Below, piece by piece: positions 1-7,911 of a stretch of 64,000 nt of DNA. Each line of letters begins with the position of its first letter. Within the stretch, counting starts at the first letter, position 1. The position numbers and the translations under genes were made by a program. Below the pieces are notes generated by a model, which was not told where the DNA came from, ran no database searches, and saw nothing but the letters and a program-made list of their open reading frames with translations. Location of the stretch: the NCBI GenBank assembly GCA_905339165.1, contig CAJPFH010000028.1, positions 1 through 64,000 of the forward strand, given 5' to 3'. Origin of the DNA: Flavobacteriales bacterium (GTDB lineage Bacteria > Bacteroidota > Bacteroidia > Flavobacteriales_E > Vicingaceae).

Positions 1-647
1 TGTATGGTAGCTCCTGCGGGTACTGTCCAGTTATAGTTTTGAGCAAATGGCATTGCAGGCACACTATAGGTTTGTGTGCTGCCTTCACACACTGTGGTGG
101 GGCCGTTCATATTCGGAATAGGGGGGGGAGGGGGGCAGCAAGGCTGATAACAAATGGTAATGATAGCACTGCTTACGCAAATAGTACCTGTATTAATTAA
201 CTGAATTTGGTTAATACCTCCATAAACATAGTTTGGAGCACCTGTGGGGCAAGGCCATGTTTTAGTAAAGGTTTGAGGCCAGCATGTTCCACAGCCACAA
301 TTACCACCCACCGGAGCTAAACACTGTACTGGCGCACCGTTCAATTCAACACACAAATTGGTGTATCCACAGTTTACTTTTTCAACTACCACACTAACCG
401 ATGTAACAACATTTCCTGGAGGAACCGGGTCGGCAAAGGTTCTAATTCCATTATTCCACATACCGCTGCCGGACCACGGTGGATTGCACGAGTAGTTTCC
501 TGTATTTCCATTACAGATACTACACCATCCGGTCGACCATGTAACCGTTACTGTACTACACTGTGAATAGGCTAAAGACGGCAGTATAAACAAAAGAGAA
601 GCAATTAAAAGAGCTTGTATTTTGTTCTTATTGAAAATATTTTTCAT
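1..647 (-). CDS. Secreted PKD-like protein, 3' end outside the window (partial)
   Basis: An open frame runs from an ATG at 647 leftward past the window edge, giving 215 visible codons. The N-terminus is a signal peptide (MKNIF, a hydrophobic stretch, then a probable cut after AYS). The mature part is Cys-rich (CNGNTGNYSC, VNCGYTNLC, GGNCGCGTC), followed by a CCPPPP linker and a PTTVCEGSTQTYSVP stretch typical of the PKD-like repeats in large Bacteroidota surface proteins. It starts 23 bases after the stop of the upstream gene, so it is probably co-transcribed with the two genes before it. A T9SS sorting domain would be expected at the unseen C-terminus; that is inference. The linker is coded by C6-T-C8 (minus strand, 121-135), a potential slippage tract. 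The specific function is unknown. Confidence 0.75.
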   Translation of the reverse strand, partial: MKNIFNKNKIQALLIASLLFILPSLAYSQCSTVTVTWSTGWCSICNGNTGNYSCNPPWSGSGMWNNGIRTFADPVPPGNVVTSVSVVVEKVNCGYTNLCVELNGAPVQCLAPVGGNCGCGTCWPQTFTKTWPCPTGAPNYVYGGINQIQLINTGTICVSSAIITICYQPCCPPPPPIPNMNGPTTVCEGSTQTYSVPAMPFAQNYNWTVPAGATI

Positions 648-670
648 AATGAAAATGTTATAGATTGGGG

Positions 671-1081
671 TTAAATATTTTTTACGTTAAGTCCTGAAAC
701 CATGTAATGTTCAAATTTTTCAGGAGAATCAATGATAGAACTTATCTTAATTTTCAAGATACCCTGTTCGTTGCATTGGCCTTCTGTCTCTTGGTTCGCT
801 TGAAGGATAAGTGTTTTAATTGTATTGTTTTTTTCGTATGTCCAGCCTCCGTTCTCATAAACTGCGTCAATCCACTCTACCGACACTTTAGTAGAATTAT
901 GGTTGATAAATTTTACAAGCACATATTCCTCATTTCCGCATGTAACTTTTTCGTAGAGAGCTTCCACTCCGCCTAACACGTATTGCCCATCGGCACGTAA
1001 GTTGGCATTTGTCCAGTTTTGAGAAAAAGCACTGATACTGATAAATGTGAGCATGATTAGGGATAAAAAAAATCTTTTCAT
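671..1081 (-). CDS. Small exported protein of unknown function
   Basis: 136 residues with a clear Sec signal peptide: MKRFF, a hydrophobic core, then a probable cut after AFS before QNW. The mature 115-residue part has two cysteines (CGNEE and CNEQG) and beta-rich, polar composition, with no domain I recognise. It lies between two secreted-protein genes with gaps of 22-23 bases on each side, so it probably belongs to one transcript with them. It could be an accessory or anchor protein for the large neighbours, but nothing in the sequence shows that. The start is the only ATG that includes the full signal peptide. Confidence 0.7.
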   Translation of the reverse strand: MKRFFLSLIMLTFISISAFSQNWTNANLRADGQYVLGGVEALYEKVTCGNEEYVLVKFINHNSTKVSVEWIDAVYENGGWTYEKNNTIKTLILQANQETEGQCNEQGILKIKISSIIDSPEKFEHYMVSGLNVKNI

Positions 1082-1103
1082 ATGGTTCTTTTTTAGTTTA
1101 AAC

Positions 1104-4073
1104 TTATCTTACAACTGTAACAGTTCCTTTTAAATTATGCGATTCGTCTGTTTTATCTTTGAATGAGAAAACATATACGTAAACCTCGGTTTCTACTTTT
1201 TTGTTATTAACGGTTCCATTCCATCCGGCAGCTATATCGTTGGTTTCAAAAATTAATTCACCCCAACGGTCGTAAATTTTCATTTTGAATGTCTCTGGTT
1301 GAATTAACTCTAATCTTCCTTTAATGTTAAACACATCGTTGATTCCATCGCCATTAGGTGTAAATGAATTTGGAATATAGTAGATAACATCTGGTTTTAC
1401 AACAACTTTATAAACCACCGTGTCGGTACAACCCCAATCGTTTTTTACCACTAGTGTTACATCATAGGTTCCTGTATCTCCGTATGTATGCTTCGGATTT
1501 TCAATATTGGTAGAATTTCCATCACCAAAATTCCAACTTAATGAAGTTTCGTAGTGTGAATGATTCTTGAAGTGAAATAATGGATTTAAAATGGTAGTTA
1601 CAGCTGGATCAAATGTAAATTCTGCGATAGGTTGAGGGTAAACATCTACCAAATCCTTCACAATGTAGTAGCTTTTACATCCATAATCTGAAACAACCTC
1701 TAATTCTACGGTAAAAATCTTTCTGTCTTTGGAACGATTAGTAAAACAATGCACCGGATTTTTTGCTGCAGAAAGTTCTCCATCGTTGAATGTCCATTTG
1801 TAATATTGAATAGTACTATTAAACTCGTTGGTAATAGTGCTTTGATCGAAAAAGTTTACACACAAAGGCGAACAACCCGATAATTCATCTGAATATGAAA
1901 ATTCGGCCTTTGGTTTTGGATAAATATCGGTAGGTTTAATCATCTCCGCCACGCAACCTTTATCCGAAGTAATCACTAACTGCACATTATAAGTGCCGGG
2001 AGTATAGAAAATATTTTTAGGGCTTGTTTGGCTACTAGTGGGAGATCCATCGCCAAAATTCCAATACCAAGAAGAAACGGTTCCAGAGCCTATCGTTGAT
2101 AAATCATTAAATAAGATGGTATCATTTTGGCAAGTAGTACTTAACGAAAAATCAGGTATTGGTTTTGGAAATACATCAACATATACTTCTGAGGTATCTT
2201 TACATCCACTATCGGAAATAGCAATTAAAGTAACCTTATAGTTTCCCCATGTATTGTATGTATAACTATCGTTAAAAGCATTGCTGGAACCACCATTTCC
2301 ATAATACCAAAGCCAACCGGTAATACTTCCATGGGGTATTATAGAGTAATTTTGGAAAGTTGTTGCATAGGTTTCACATACATTCGTTGCAGTAAAAATT
2401 GAAGAAGGTTGAGGGTTTACTACAATGGGTTTAACTATGGTATCGGCACACCCTTGATTGGTAACTACTATTAACTGTACATTATATGCCCCATAGTACT
2501 GATAATTATAGTTAAAGGAGTGTATCGTAGTGTCCGTTCCATTACCCAATGTCCATTTATTAAGTACAATATTTGCACTATTAACAGTAGATTGATTTAA
2601 AAAATTTGCCGTTTCGTAAATGCAAATATTTTTTGTTGTAAAATCAGCATTTGGTTTATCATAAACTCGCACCTGTTTGGTAATAGAATCCACGCATCCA
2701 CTATCTGATGTTACTACCAATTTTACATTAAAATATCCATAAGTACCATAGGTATAGAGGTTATTTTGAGTGTTTGAAGTATTTCCATCACCAAAATACC
2801 ACTGCCATGTATTAATAGAAGAACCCAAACCCAAACTAGTATTATCAATGAAAGTTGTTTTATTTCCCAAACAAACCGTGTCTGAGAAAAAGTCTACATA
2901 GGGTTTTGCATTCACAAATATAGTACCTTGAGCTGGCACCTTGCAGGGGCCTACGGAATAAGTAACCGTGTACGTGGTGGTCCATTGTGGGCTATCTGTC
3001 ATGGTGGGTGTTGTAATATTTCCCGGAACCCAATTATAGGTTCCTCCGGGAGTACTAACCACCGCCTCTAAGGTACCCGATTTTGTTTCGCAAATATATT
3101 TATCGGCAACAGTTACAGTAGGAGGAGGAGTAACCGTTAGACATACTACGTTTGAATAGGCAAATTGAGTACCAAAACAAGAAGTAAGTTGAGCCCTATA
3201 ACATAAACTCGATTGGGGAGCAACTAAAACATGCATATTTCCGTTTGCTCCGGGAATATCCGTCCATGGTCCATTTGCGGTAGGAGCCCATTGCCATTGA
3301 ATTTGACCGATAGAAACCCCTAAGGTTAGTGTATCATTTTGTCCTAAACAAATACTTCCGTTATTTATTGCGGCAGGACCTGCAGAAGGCATAGAATCTA
3401 CTACTACCGTAAAAAACAATGTAGTATCCTCACATCCGGTAGAAACAATGACATTATAATTCGTGGTAACTGTAGGTGTAACATTTATACAAGGTGTAGT
3501 AGCCCCTCCATTCCATGTATAGGTGTAATTACCTTGAGTAAAACAGCCCCCTGTGGCATTCACGCACAAAGTAGAATTTCCTCCTATACATATGGTATCT
3601 GCTGTTTGAGATTGAGTAACCACAAAAGGTGCGGGTGCTTGACCGGGAACTGTAAACTGGTAAGTGGGCATCCATGGACCCGGGGTTCCCCCTCCGGTGG
3701 GATTTTCTCTTACTCTCAAATAATATGTGCATCCTGCATTTAGGTTGGCGTATGGAATAAAAATAGGGTGGTAAGGTTCTACTGCACATTGATCTGGCCA
3801 ATTTGGCGGACCGTAATTCGGCACATTTAACAAAGATTGATACGAAACGTTTCCATTAAAATTATTGGGGTTGCATGCCAATTCGGCCTGCATATAATAC
3901 GGACCACAACCGCAGGTAGGTGAATCGGAACTTCCATTAATGGTAATACCTAATGGACCCGCTACAATAGTAAAATTAACTAATGGCATACCGTGGCATG
4001 CCAACACTTTACTTGAATTAAAAAAGATTGCTAAAAGAAAAATTGAAGAAAGTAGAATATTTTTAATACGCAT
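1104..4073 (-). CDS. Large PKD-repeat surface protein with T9SS type B (gliding motility-associated) C-terminal domain
   Basis: 989 residues with an N-terminal signal peptide (MRIKNI, hydrophobic core, LAC). The first third has Ig/fibronectin-like segments. The middle holds about six PKD modules, marked by FGDGNTSN, LGNGTDTT, YGNGGSSN, FGDGSPTS, FNDGELSA and FGDGNSTN. The last ~95 residues (IPNSFTPNGDGINDVFNI ... KMKIYDRWGELIFETND ... GTVTVVR) match the CHU_C / gliding motility-associated C-terminal family, which targets proteins to the outer surface through the Type IX secretion system. PKD modules usually mediate adhesion or spacing on the cell surface; the ligand is unknown. It is the first gene of a probable three-gene run of exported proteins. 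No catalytic domain is visible. Confidence 0.9.
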   Translation of the reverse strand: MRIKNILLSSIFLLAIFFNSSKVLACHGMPLVNFTIVAGPLGITINGSSDSPTCGCGPYYMQAELACNPNNFNGNVSYQSLLNVPNYGPPNWPDQCAVEPYHPIFIPYANLNAGCTYYLRVRENPTGGGTPGPWMPTYQFTVPGQAPAPFVVTQSQTADTICIGGNSTLCVNATGGCFTQGNYTYTWNGGATTPCINVTPTVTTNYNVIVSTGCEDTTLFFTVVVDSMPSAGPAAINNGSICLGQNDTLTLGVSIGQIQWQWAPTANGPWTDIPGANGNMHVLVAPQSSLCYRAQLTSCFGTQFAYSNVVCLTVTPPPTVTVADKYICETKSGTLEAVVSTPGGTYNWVPGNITTPTMTDSPQWTTTYTVTYSVGPCKVPAQGTIFVNAKPYVDFFSDTVCLGNKTTFIDNTSLGLGSSINTWQWYFGDGNTSNTQNNLYTYGTYGYFNVKLVVTSDSGCVDSITKQVRVYDKPNADFTTKNICIYETANFLNQSTVNSANIVLNKWTLGNGTDTTIHSFNYNYQYYGAYNVQLIVVTNQGCADTIVKPIVVNPQPSSIFTATNVCETYATTFQNYSIIPHGSITGWLWYYGNGGSSNAFNDSYTYNTWGNYKVTLIAISDSGCKDTSEVYVDVFPKPIPDFSLSTTCQNDTILFNDLSTIGSGTVSSWYWNFGDGSPTSSQTSPKNIFYTPGTYNVQLVITSDKGCVAEMIKPTDIYPKPKAEFSYSDELSGCSPLCVNFFDQSTITNEFNSTIQYYKWTFNDGELSAAKNPVHCFTNRSKDRKIFTVELEVVSDYGCKSYYIVKDLVDVYPQPIAEFTFDPAVTTILNPLFHFKNHSHYETSLSWNFGDGNSTNIENPKHTYGDTGTYDVTLVVKNDWGCTDTVVYKVVVKPDVIYYIPNSFTPNGDGINDVFNIKGRLELIQPETFKMKIYDRWGELIFETNDIAAGWNGTVNNKKVETEVYVYVFSFKDKTDESHNLKGTVTVVR

Positions 4074-4145
4074 GGTAAAATGTTTTATCTGAACACACTC
4101 AAGACGTAAAAAATTATATCAGGTTGCCTTTTTCAAATTGAAAGT

Positions 4146-6554
4146 TTAATACCATCTACTAAACTGTGTGTAAGAGGAATATATGGGGTTTAATTTAAAA
4201 TAGTCTGCAATCGTTTTTGAATATTTTTTTTGATCTGAAAAGTAATGTATCGCATCAAGGCTAGGCTGAGCTAAACGGTTATTTGCTTTTGTACCCGCTT
4301 CTACAAGGTTTTTCAATAGTTTCTCGTTAAAATAATTCAGTTTTTTAAGAGCATTTGCGGCATTTACCCTCGTTCTAAATTCGTAAGATGAAGAGGTAAA
4401 TTCAACGAGTTGGTGCACTGCCTCCATTTTATTTGTATAAAAATATTCCAATTCCAGTCTTTTTATGAGTGTGCTTTTTCCAACAGCCCCTTCTGTATCG
4501 CTCACTTTTTCAATATATTTTCCGGCATTTTCAGGAAAATGGGAACAAAGTAATTCTAAGGCTAATTCTATGTTCGAATAAGATTGGTCGTTTAGCATCT
4601 TTTCATATTCAGAAACCAATGATGCCGGAATGGTTGAAGTATTTTCCAAAACGGCTTTCTTTACTTCTGTTCTTTTATCGGAAAAAGCTTTTCGTATAAA
4701 ATCTATATCTACGTTGTTATTCGCGAACAACTGACTTACAATTTCAGTCTTTACGGCATAGAATACTTCTTTGTTAAATATTTCTAAGAGAAGGGGTTTC
4801 TTTTGCTCTATGGATATTTCTCGCATAGCAACTACCGCATCGTATCGGTCTATCATGTGTATGGCTTGTAACGCTTGTTTTTTGAGCATTTCAAAGGATT
4901 TAATAAAAGAACATTCTTTCATTATGTTGGAATTAGGATCAAACAAAACATAGGCAATTTCTTTTCCTTTTTTATTTGGAACTTTTACGACATGATTTTT
5001 ATTCTCAATCCATACTTTCATAGAATCCTTAGAGCCATCGATATAATGCACTTCGAACCAAACGGGCATTTTAAACAGGCCCACCACTTCGTTTGTTGAG
5101 TGTGTTTGTTCTATCTCAAATACACTGTTTTTCTGATTATTTTCTATGCTTTCGTAAAAACGTACCTGATAATGGGGCTCTCCTCCTTTATACACCCACT
5201 GCTCCCAAAACCAATCTAAAGATAACCCTAAGTTTTCATGAAAGGCAATGAGCAAATCTTCCGAATCAACATTTTTATAACCATGTTTTTCTATATAATA
5301 TTTAACTGATGAATTATACTGTTCTCTTCCTACTACGTACCGAAGCATATGTAATACATGAGCACCTTTGGGGTAATGGCGAGTGCTGCCGGCACTGCTG
5401 TTGGCAATGGGCTTGTAATCTTTTTTTGTTTCAGCAATAGCGACATTGGCCGCATTTCTTCGGTTCCAATCATAGTGTTCTTTTCCGAATACTTCATATT
5501 CATATAGCCAATTGTAAAAAGTGGCAAAACTTTCCTGAAGCCAGTGGTGTGCTGCACAACGTGCAGAAACCATATCGCCAAACCACTGGTGTGCCAACTC
5601 ATGAGCATTTACCGAAACATAATTTCTATCGTTGTAGGCCTTTTCATCTACCATAAAAAAGTCGCCAAAAACAGTAGCTGTGGTATTTTCCATGGCTCCA
5701 AACATAAAATCCTGCACAGGAATTTGGGAATAATTTTCCCATGGATATTTTACTCCTATCTCGTTTTCAAAAAAATCTACCATTTCGGCACTGTAGCGAT
5801 AGGTGGGTTCTACCCTTGTTTCCCAATCGGGATAATACCAAAGATCAATATTTACTCCGCTCTTCGATTTTATATTTTTGATTTTATATTCACCTATTCC
5901 CAACATGATAAGGTAGGTAGTGTGAGGTTTATTCATTTTGTAGTGCCAAAGGGTAGTGCCATCTTTTTGAGGTTTTTCTTCCAGCTTTACGCCATTGGAT
6001 AGTACCTTGTATTTATTGTTGAACTTCACAATAATTTCCGATGTTATTTTATCGTTTTGTTCATCATACATCGGAATCCAATGCCTATTATCTATACCTT
6101 GCCCTTGAGTCCAAATTTGTTTACGGCAAATTCCTTTGGGGTCGTTCCAACCAATAAAATAAATTCCTTTTTTGGGTACACACTCGTAGGTTATTTCTAA
6201 AAGATGCTTGGTTTTCCAAACGAGTGGCTTAAAGTAAAGAGTAATCCCATTCTCATACGTTTTATATTCTACATTAATTCCGTTTAATTTGGCCGATTTG
6301 ATATTTATGTTTATTCCGTCTAAAAAAATAGAATCTACATTTTGCTGAAGTGTAACAAAGGAATGCCAAACGGTTCCCTTAACCAGCCCTTTTTCTGGTT
6401 CGAAATCTACCAACAGCTTTAGGTGTTCAAAATCTACGTTGTGTTCTCGGGGTGTTAAGGATTCATCGTAAATATACGAACGGGTTTTTACTTGTGCTAA
6501 AAGCCCCTGTGCTGTTATTAAAAGAATTACCCAAAGTAAAACACCATTTTTCAT
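4146..6554 (-). CDS. M1 family zinc aminopeptidase, exported
   Basis: 802 residues from the ATG at 6554. The family signatures are GAMENT (about residues 286-291, substrate N-terminus binding) and HELAHQWFGD, with H318, E319, H322 and the third zinc ligand E341 in LQESFATF, giving the full HExxH-x18-E site. A signal peptide precedes the catalytic part, so it probably acts in the periplasm or outer envelope on peptides with free N-termini. The C-terminal ~250 residues look like the helical repeat region of M1 enzymes. An upstream ATG at 6575 exists, but the -7 promoter element at 6573-6580 overlaps it, and only the 6554 start gives a normal signal peptide, so I prefer 6554. It is monocistronic or a distal leader for the PKD gene 72 bases downstream. 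Confidence 0.93.
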   Translation of the reverse strand: MKNGVLLWVILLITAQGLLAQVKTRSYIYDESLTPREHNVDFEHLKLLVDFEPEKGLVKGTVWHSFVTLQQNVDSIFLDGININIKSAKLNGINVEYKTYENGITLYFKPLVWKTKHLLEITYECVPKKGIYFIGWNDPKGICRKQIWTQGQGIDNRHWIPMYDEQNDKITSEIIVKFNNKYKVLSNGVKLEEKPQKDGTTLWHYKMNKPHTTYLIMLGIGEYKIKNIKSKSGVNIDLWYYPDWETRVEPTYRYSAEMVDFFENEIGVKYPWENYSQIPVQDFMFGAMENTTATVFGDFFMVDEKAYNDRNYVSVNAHELAHQWFGDMVSARCAAHHWLQESFATFYNWLYEYEVFGKEHYDWNRRNAANVAIAETKKDYKPIANSSAGSTRHYPKGAHVLHMLRYVVGREQYNSSVKYYIEKHGYKNVDSEDLLIAFHENLGLSLDWFWEQWVYKGGEPHYQVRFYESIENNQKNSVFEIEQTHSTNEVVGLFKMPVWFEVHYIDGSKDSMKVWIENKNHVVKVPNKKGKEIAYVLFDPNSNIMKECSFIKSFEMLKKQALQAIHMIDRYDAVVAMREISIEQKKPLLLEIFNKEVFYAVKTEIVSQLFANNNVDIDFIRKAFSDKRTEVKKAVLENTSTIPASLVSEYEKMLNDQSYSNIELALELLCSHFPENAGKYIEKVSDTEGAVGKSTLIKRLELEYFYTNKMEAVHQLVEFTSSSYEFRTRVNAANALKKLNYFNEKLLKNLVEAGTKANNRLAQPSLDAIHYFSDQKKYSKTIADYFKLNPIYSSYTQFSRWY

Positions 6555-6572
6555 TGTATAAATTTTAGCGGA

Positions 6573-6580
6573 CAAATGTA
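6573..6580 (-). promoter_or_regulatory. -7 element (TACATTTG) of the M1 aminopeptidase promoter
   Basis: The minus strand reads TACATTTG, an exact match to the Bacteroidota TAnnTTTG element, 19 bases before the ATG at 6554. No exact TTG is found at the -33 position (TTTC instead). It matters because it excludes the longer start at 6575. Confidence 0.5.
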
Positions 6581-6627
6581 GTGATTAATCTTTGAAATAA
6601 GGTATTAATAGCGGGGTATAGGATATA

Positions 6628-6655
6628 AAAAAAGCCCCTGAATCGGGGCTTTTTA
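6628..6655 (-). terminator. Rho-independent terminator of rpsF-rpsR-rplI
   Basis: AAAAGCCCC and GGGGCTTTT form a perfect stem around the loop TGAATC, flanked by A's on one side and T's on the other. It lies 18 bases beyond the rplI stop. The symmetric flanks mean it could work in both directions, but only the minus strand has a gene ending here. Confidence 0.85.
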
Positions 6656-6672
6656 ATTTAGTTGTTTTTATT

Positions 6673-7119
6673 TTATTCCGCCACTACTTCAAATTTAAAT
6701 GATGCAGAAACTTCTCTGTGCAAGCGAATATCAGCATCGTACTTTCCAAGTTGTTTTATAGCTTCTCCCCTAATGGTTATATACTTTCTGTCTACGTTAT
6801 GGCCTGCTTTTTGGAGGGCATCGGCAAGCATAATGGTATTTACAGAACCAAATATTTTACCTTTTTCTCCTGCTTTTACAGCTACAGAAACAATTTGTGT
6901 TTTCAATATTTCAGCCAGTTTAGTGGCTTCATCTTTTAGTTTAGCATCTTTTTTGGCCCGTTGTTTTAAGTTTTCCTGAAGAACTTTTTTATTTGAAGAG
7001 TTTGCAATAACGGCCATTCCTCTGGGAATTAAAAAATTCCTACCATAACCGTCTTTTACTTTCACTAACTCGTCCTTAAAGCCAAGTTTTTCTATATCTT
7101 GTTTTAAAATGATTTCCAT
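6673..7119 (-). CDS. rplI: 50S ribosomal protein L9
   Basis: 148 residues, the usual length. The N-terminal domain carries the conserved MEIILKQDIEKLG ... VKVKDGYGRNFLIPRGMA signature, which binds domain V of 23S rRNA. A long charged helix (about residues 45-75) links it to the C-terminal domain, with GSVNTIMLADAL. It is the third gene of the rpsF-rpsR-rplI operon, 14 bases after rpsR, and is followed by a strong terminator. There are no anomalies. Confidence 0.97.
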   Translation of the reverse strand: MEIILKQDIEKLGFKDELVKVKDGYGRNFLIPRGMAVIANSSNKKVLQENLKQRAKKDAKLKDEATKLAEILKTQIVSVAVKAGEKGKIFGSVNTIMLADALQKAGHNVDRKYITIRGEAIKQLGKYDADIRLHREVSASFKFEVVAE

Positions 7120-7133
7120 ATTCGTTTCTCCTT

Positions 7134-7397
7134 TTATTTTAATTGGTCGGCAACATAGGGTAATAAAGCCAAATGGCGAGCCCTTTTTATTGCTTGGTTT
7201 ACTTTTCTTTGAAACTTTAAAGAAGTTCCGGTAACCCTGCGAGGGAGTATTTTTCCTTGCTCGTTTACAAATTTCAATAAAAAGTTTGGGTCTTTGTAAT
7301 CAATGAAGTTTATGCCCATTTTTTTAAAACGGCAATACTTCTCTTTTCTTAATTCAATGTTGGGTGGTGTTAAATACCTGATATCGTCTGCGGCCAT
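7134..7397 (-). CDS. rpsR: 30S ribosomal protein S18
   Basis: 87 residues. It has the family core [37 protein letters not shown], shown here only as a description of its order: the zinc-like CRF motif region, FIDYKD, and the [32 protein letters not shown] tail that contacts 16S rRNA and S6. It sits 12 bases after rpsF in the standard S6-S18-L9 operon. S18 forms a heterodimer with S6 on the 30S platform. The single upstream ATG gives the normal length. Confidence 0.97.
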   Translation of the reverse strand: MAADDIRYLTPPNIELRKEKYCRFKKMGINFIDYKDPNFLLKFVNEQGKILPRRVTGTSLKFQRKVNQAIKRARHLALLPYVADQLK

Positions 7398-7409
7398 ACT
7401 ATTTCCTCC

Positions 7410-7748
7410 TTAAGCTGTTTTTAATTTTGTTTTACGTTTTTCTGCATATTCGGCATGATGTTTTTCCATCTTTACGGTTAAGAAACGCATCACACGCTCG
7501 TCTCTTCGAAAATTCACTTCCAATAAATCTACTATTGTTCCTTCTGCCTCGTAATCGAATAAAAAGTAGAATCCTGTGCTTTTCTTTTGAATGGGATATG
7601 CTAATTTGCGTAATCCCCAACTTTCTTCATGAAGGAGAGTTGCCCCATTTTCCTTCAGCAATTGTTTAAATTTTTGTACTGTCTCCTTTGCCTGGGCATC
7701 AGACAAAACGGGAGTTAAAATGAAGACAGTCTCGTAACGGTTTTTCAT
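7410..7748 (-). CDS. rpsF: 30S ribosomal protein S6
   Basis: 112 residues from the ATG at 7748, starting [16 protein letters not shown], the normal S6 N-terminus. A longer in-frame start at 7823 would add 25 residues without family support, and the promoter lies inside that extension, so it is rejected. The body has the ferredoxin-like S6 fold motifs ([47 protein letters not shown]). It heads the rpsF-rpsR-rplI operon and is divergent from dnaX across about 160 bases. Confidence 0.96.
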   Translation of the reverse strand: MKNRYETVFILTPVLSDAQAKETVQKFKQLLKENGATLLHEESWGLRKLAYPIQKKSTGFYFLFDYEAEGTIVDLLEVNFRRDERVMRFLTVKMEKHHAEYAEKRKTKLKTA

Positions 7749-7783
7749 AGGTTGAACTTTTTTAGTTTTAAATTTTAGGACGG

Positions 7784-7813
7784 CAAAAGTAATAAAACAT
7801 TCGTTCATTTCAA
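7784..7813 (-). promoter_or_regulatory. Promoter of rpsF-rpsR-rplI
   Basis: On the minus strand, TTG (7813-7811), a 19-base spacer and TACTTTTG (7791-7784) match the Bacteroidota sigma-A consensus TTG-N19-TAnnTTTG. It lies 36 bases before the rpsF ATG, which decides for the shorter start. Confidence 0.75.
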
Positions 7814-7864
7814 ATATTTTCACAAAATCATCCTCTTATTCTAATGATGTTAATAAATAACGCT

Positions 7865-7893
7865 TTGTATGCCATTTGAAAAAAGTAAATTTG
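7865..7893 (+). promoter_or_regulatory. Promoter of dnaX
   Basis: TTG (7865-7867), an 18-base spacer and TAAATTTG (7886-7893), 19 bases before the ATG at 7912. The consensus is that of Bacteroidota. A longer dnaX start at 7876 would overlap the element and is therefore unlikely. Confidence 0.7.
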
Positions 7894-7911
7894 TTCTCTT
7901 TAAAAATAAGC

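Noticed and set aside
7749-7823. 25-residue N-terminal extension of ribosomal protein S6
   Set aside because: The extension contains the consensus promoter of the operon, and the S6 family begins at the internal Met.
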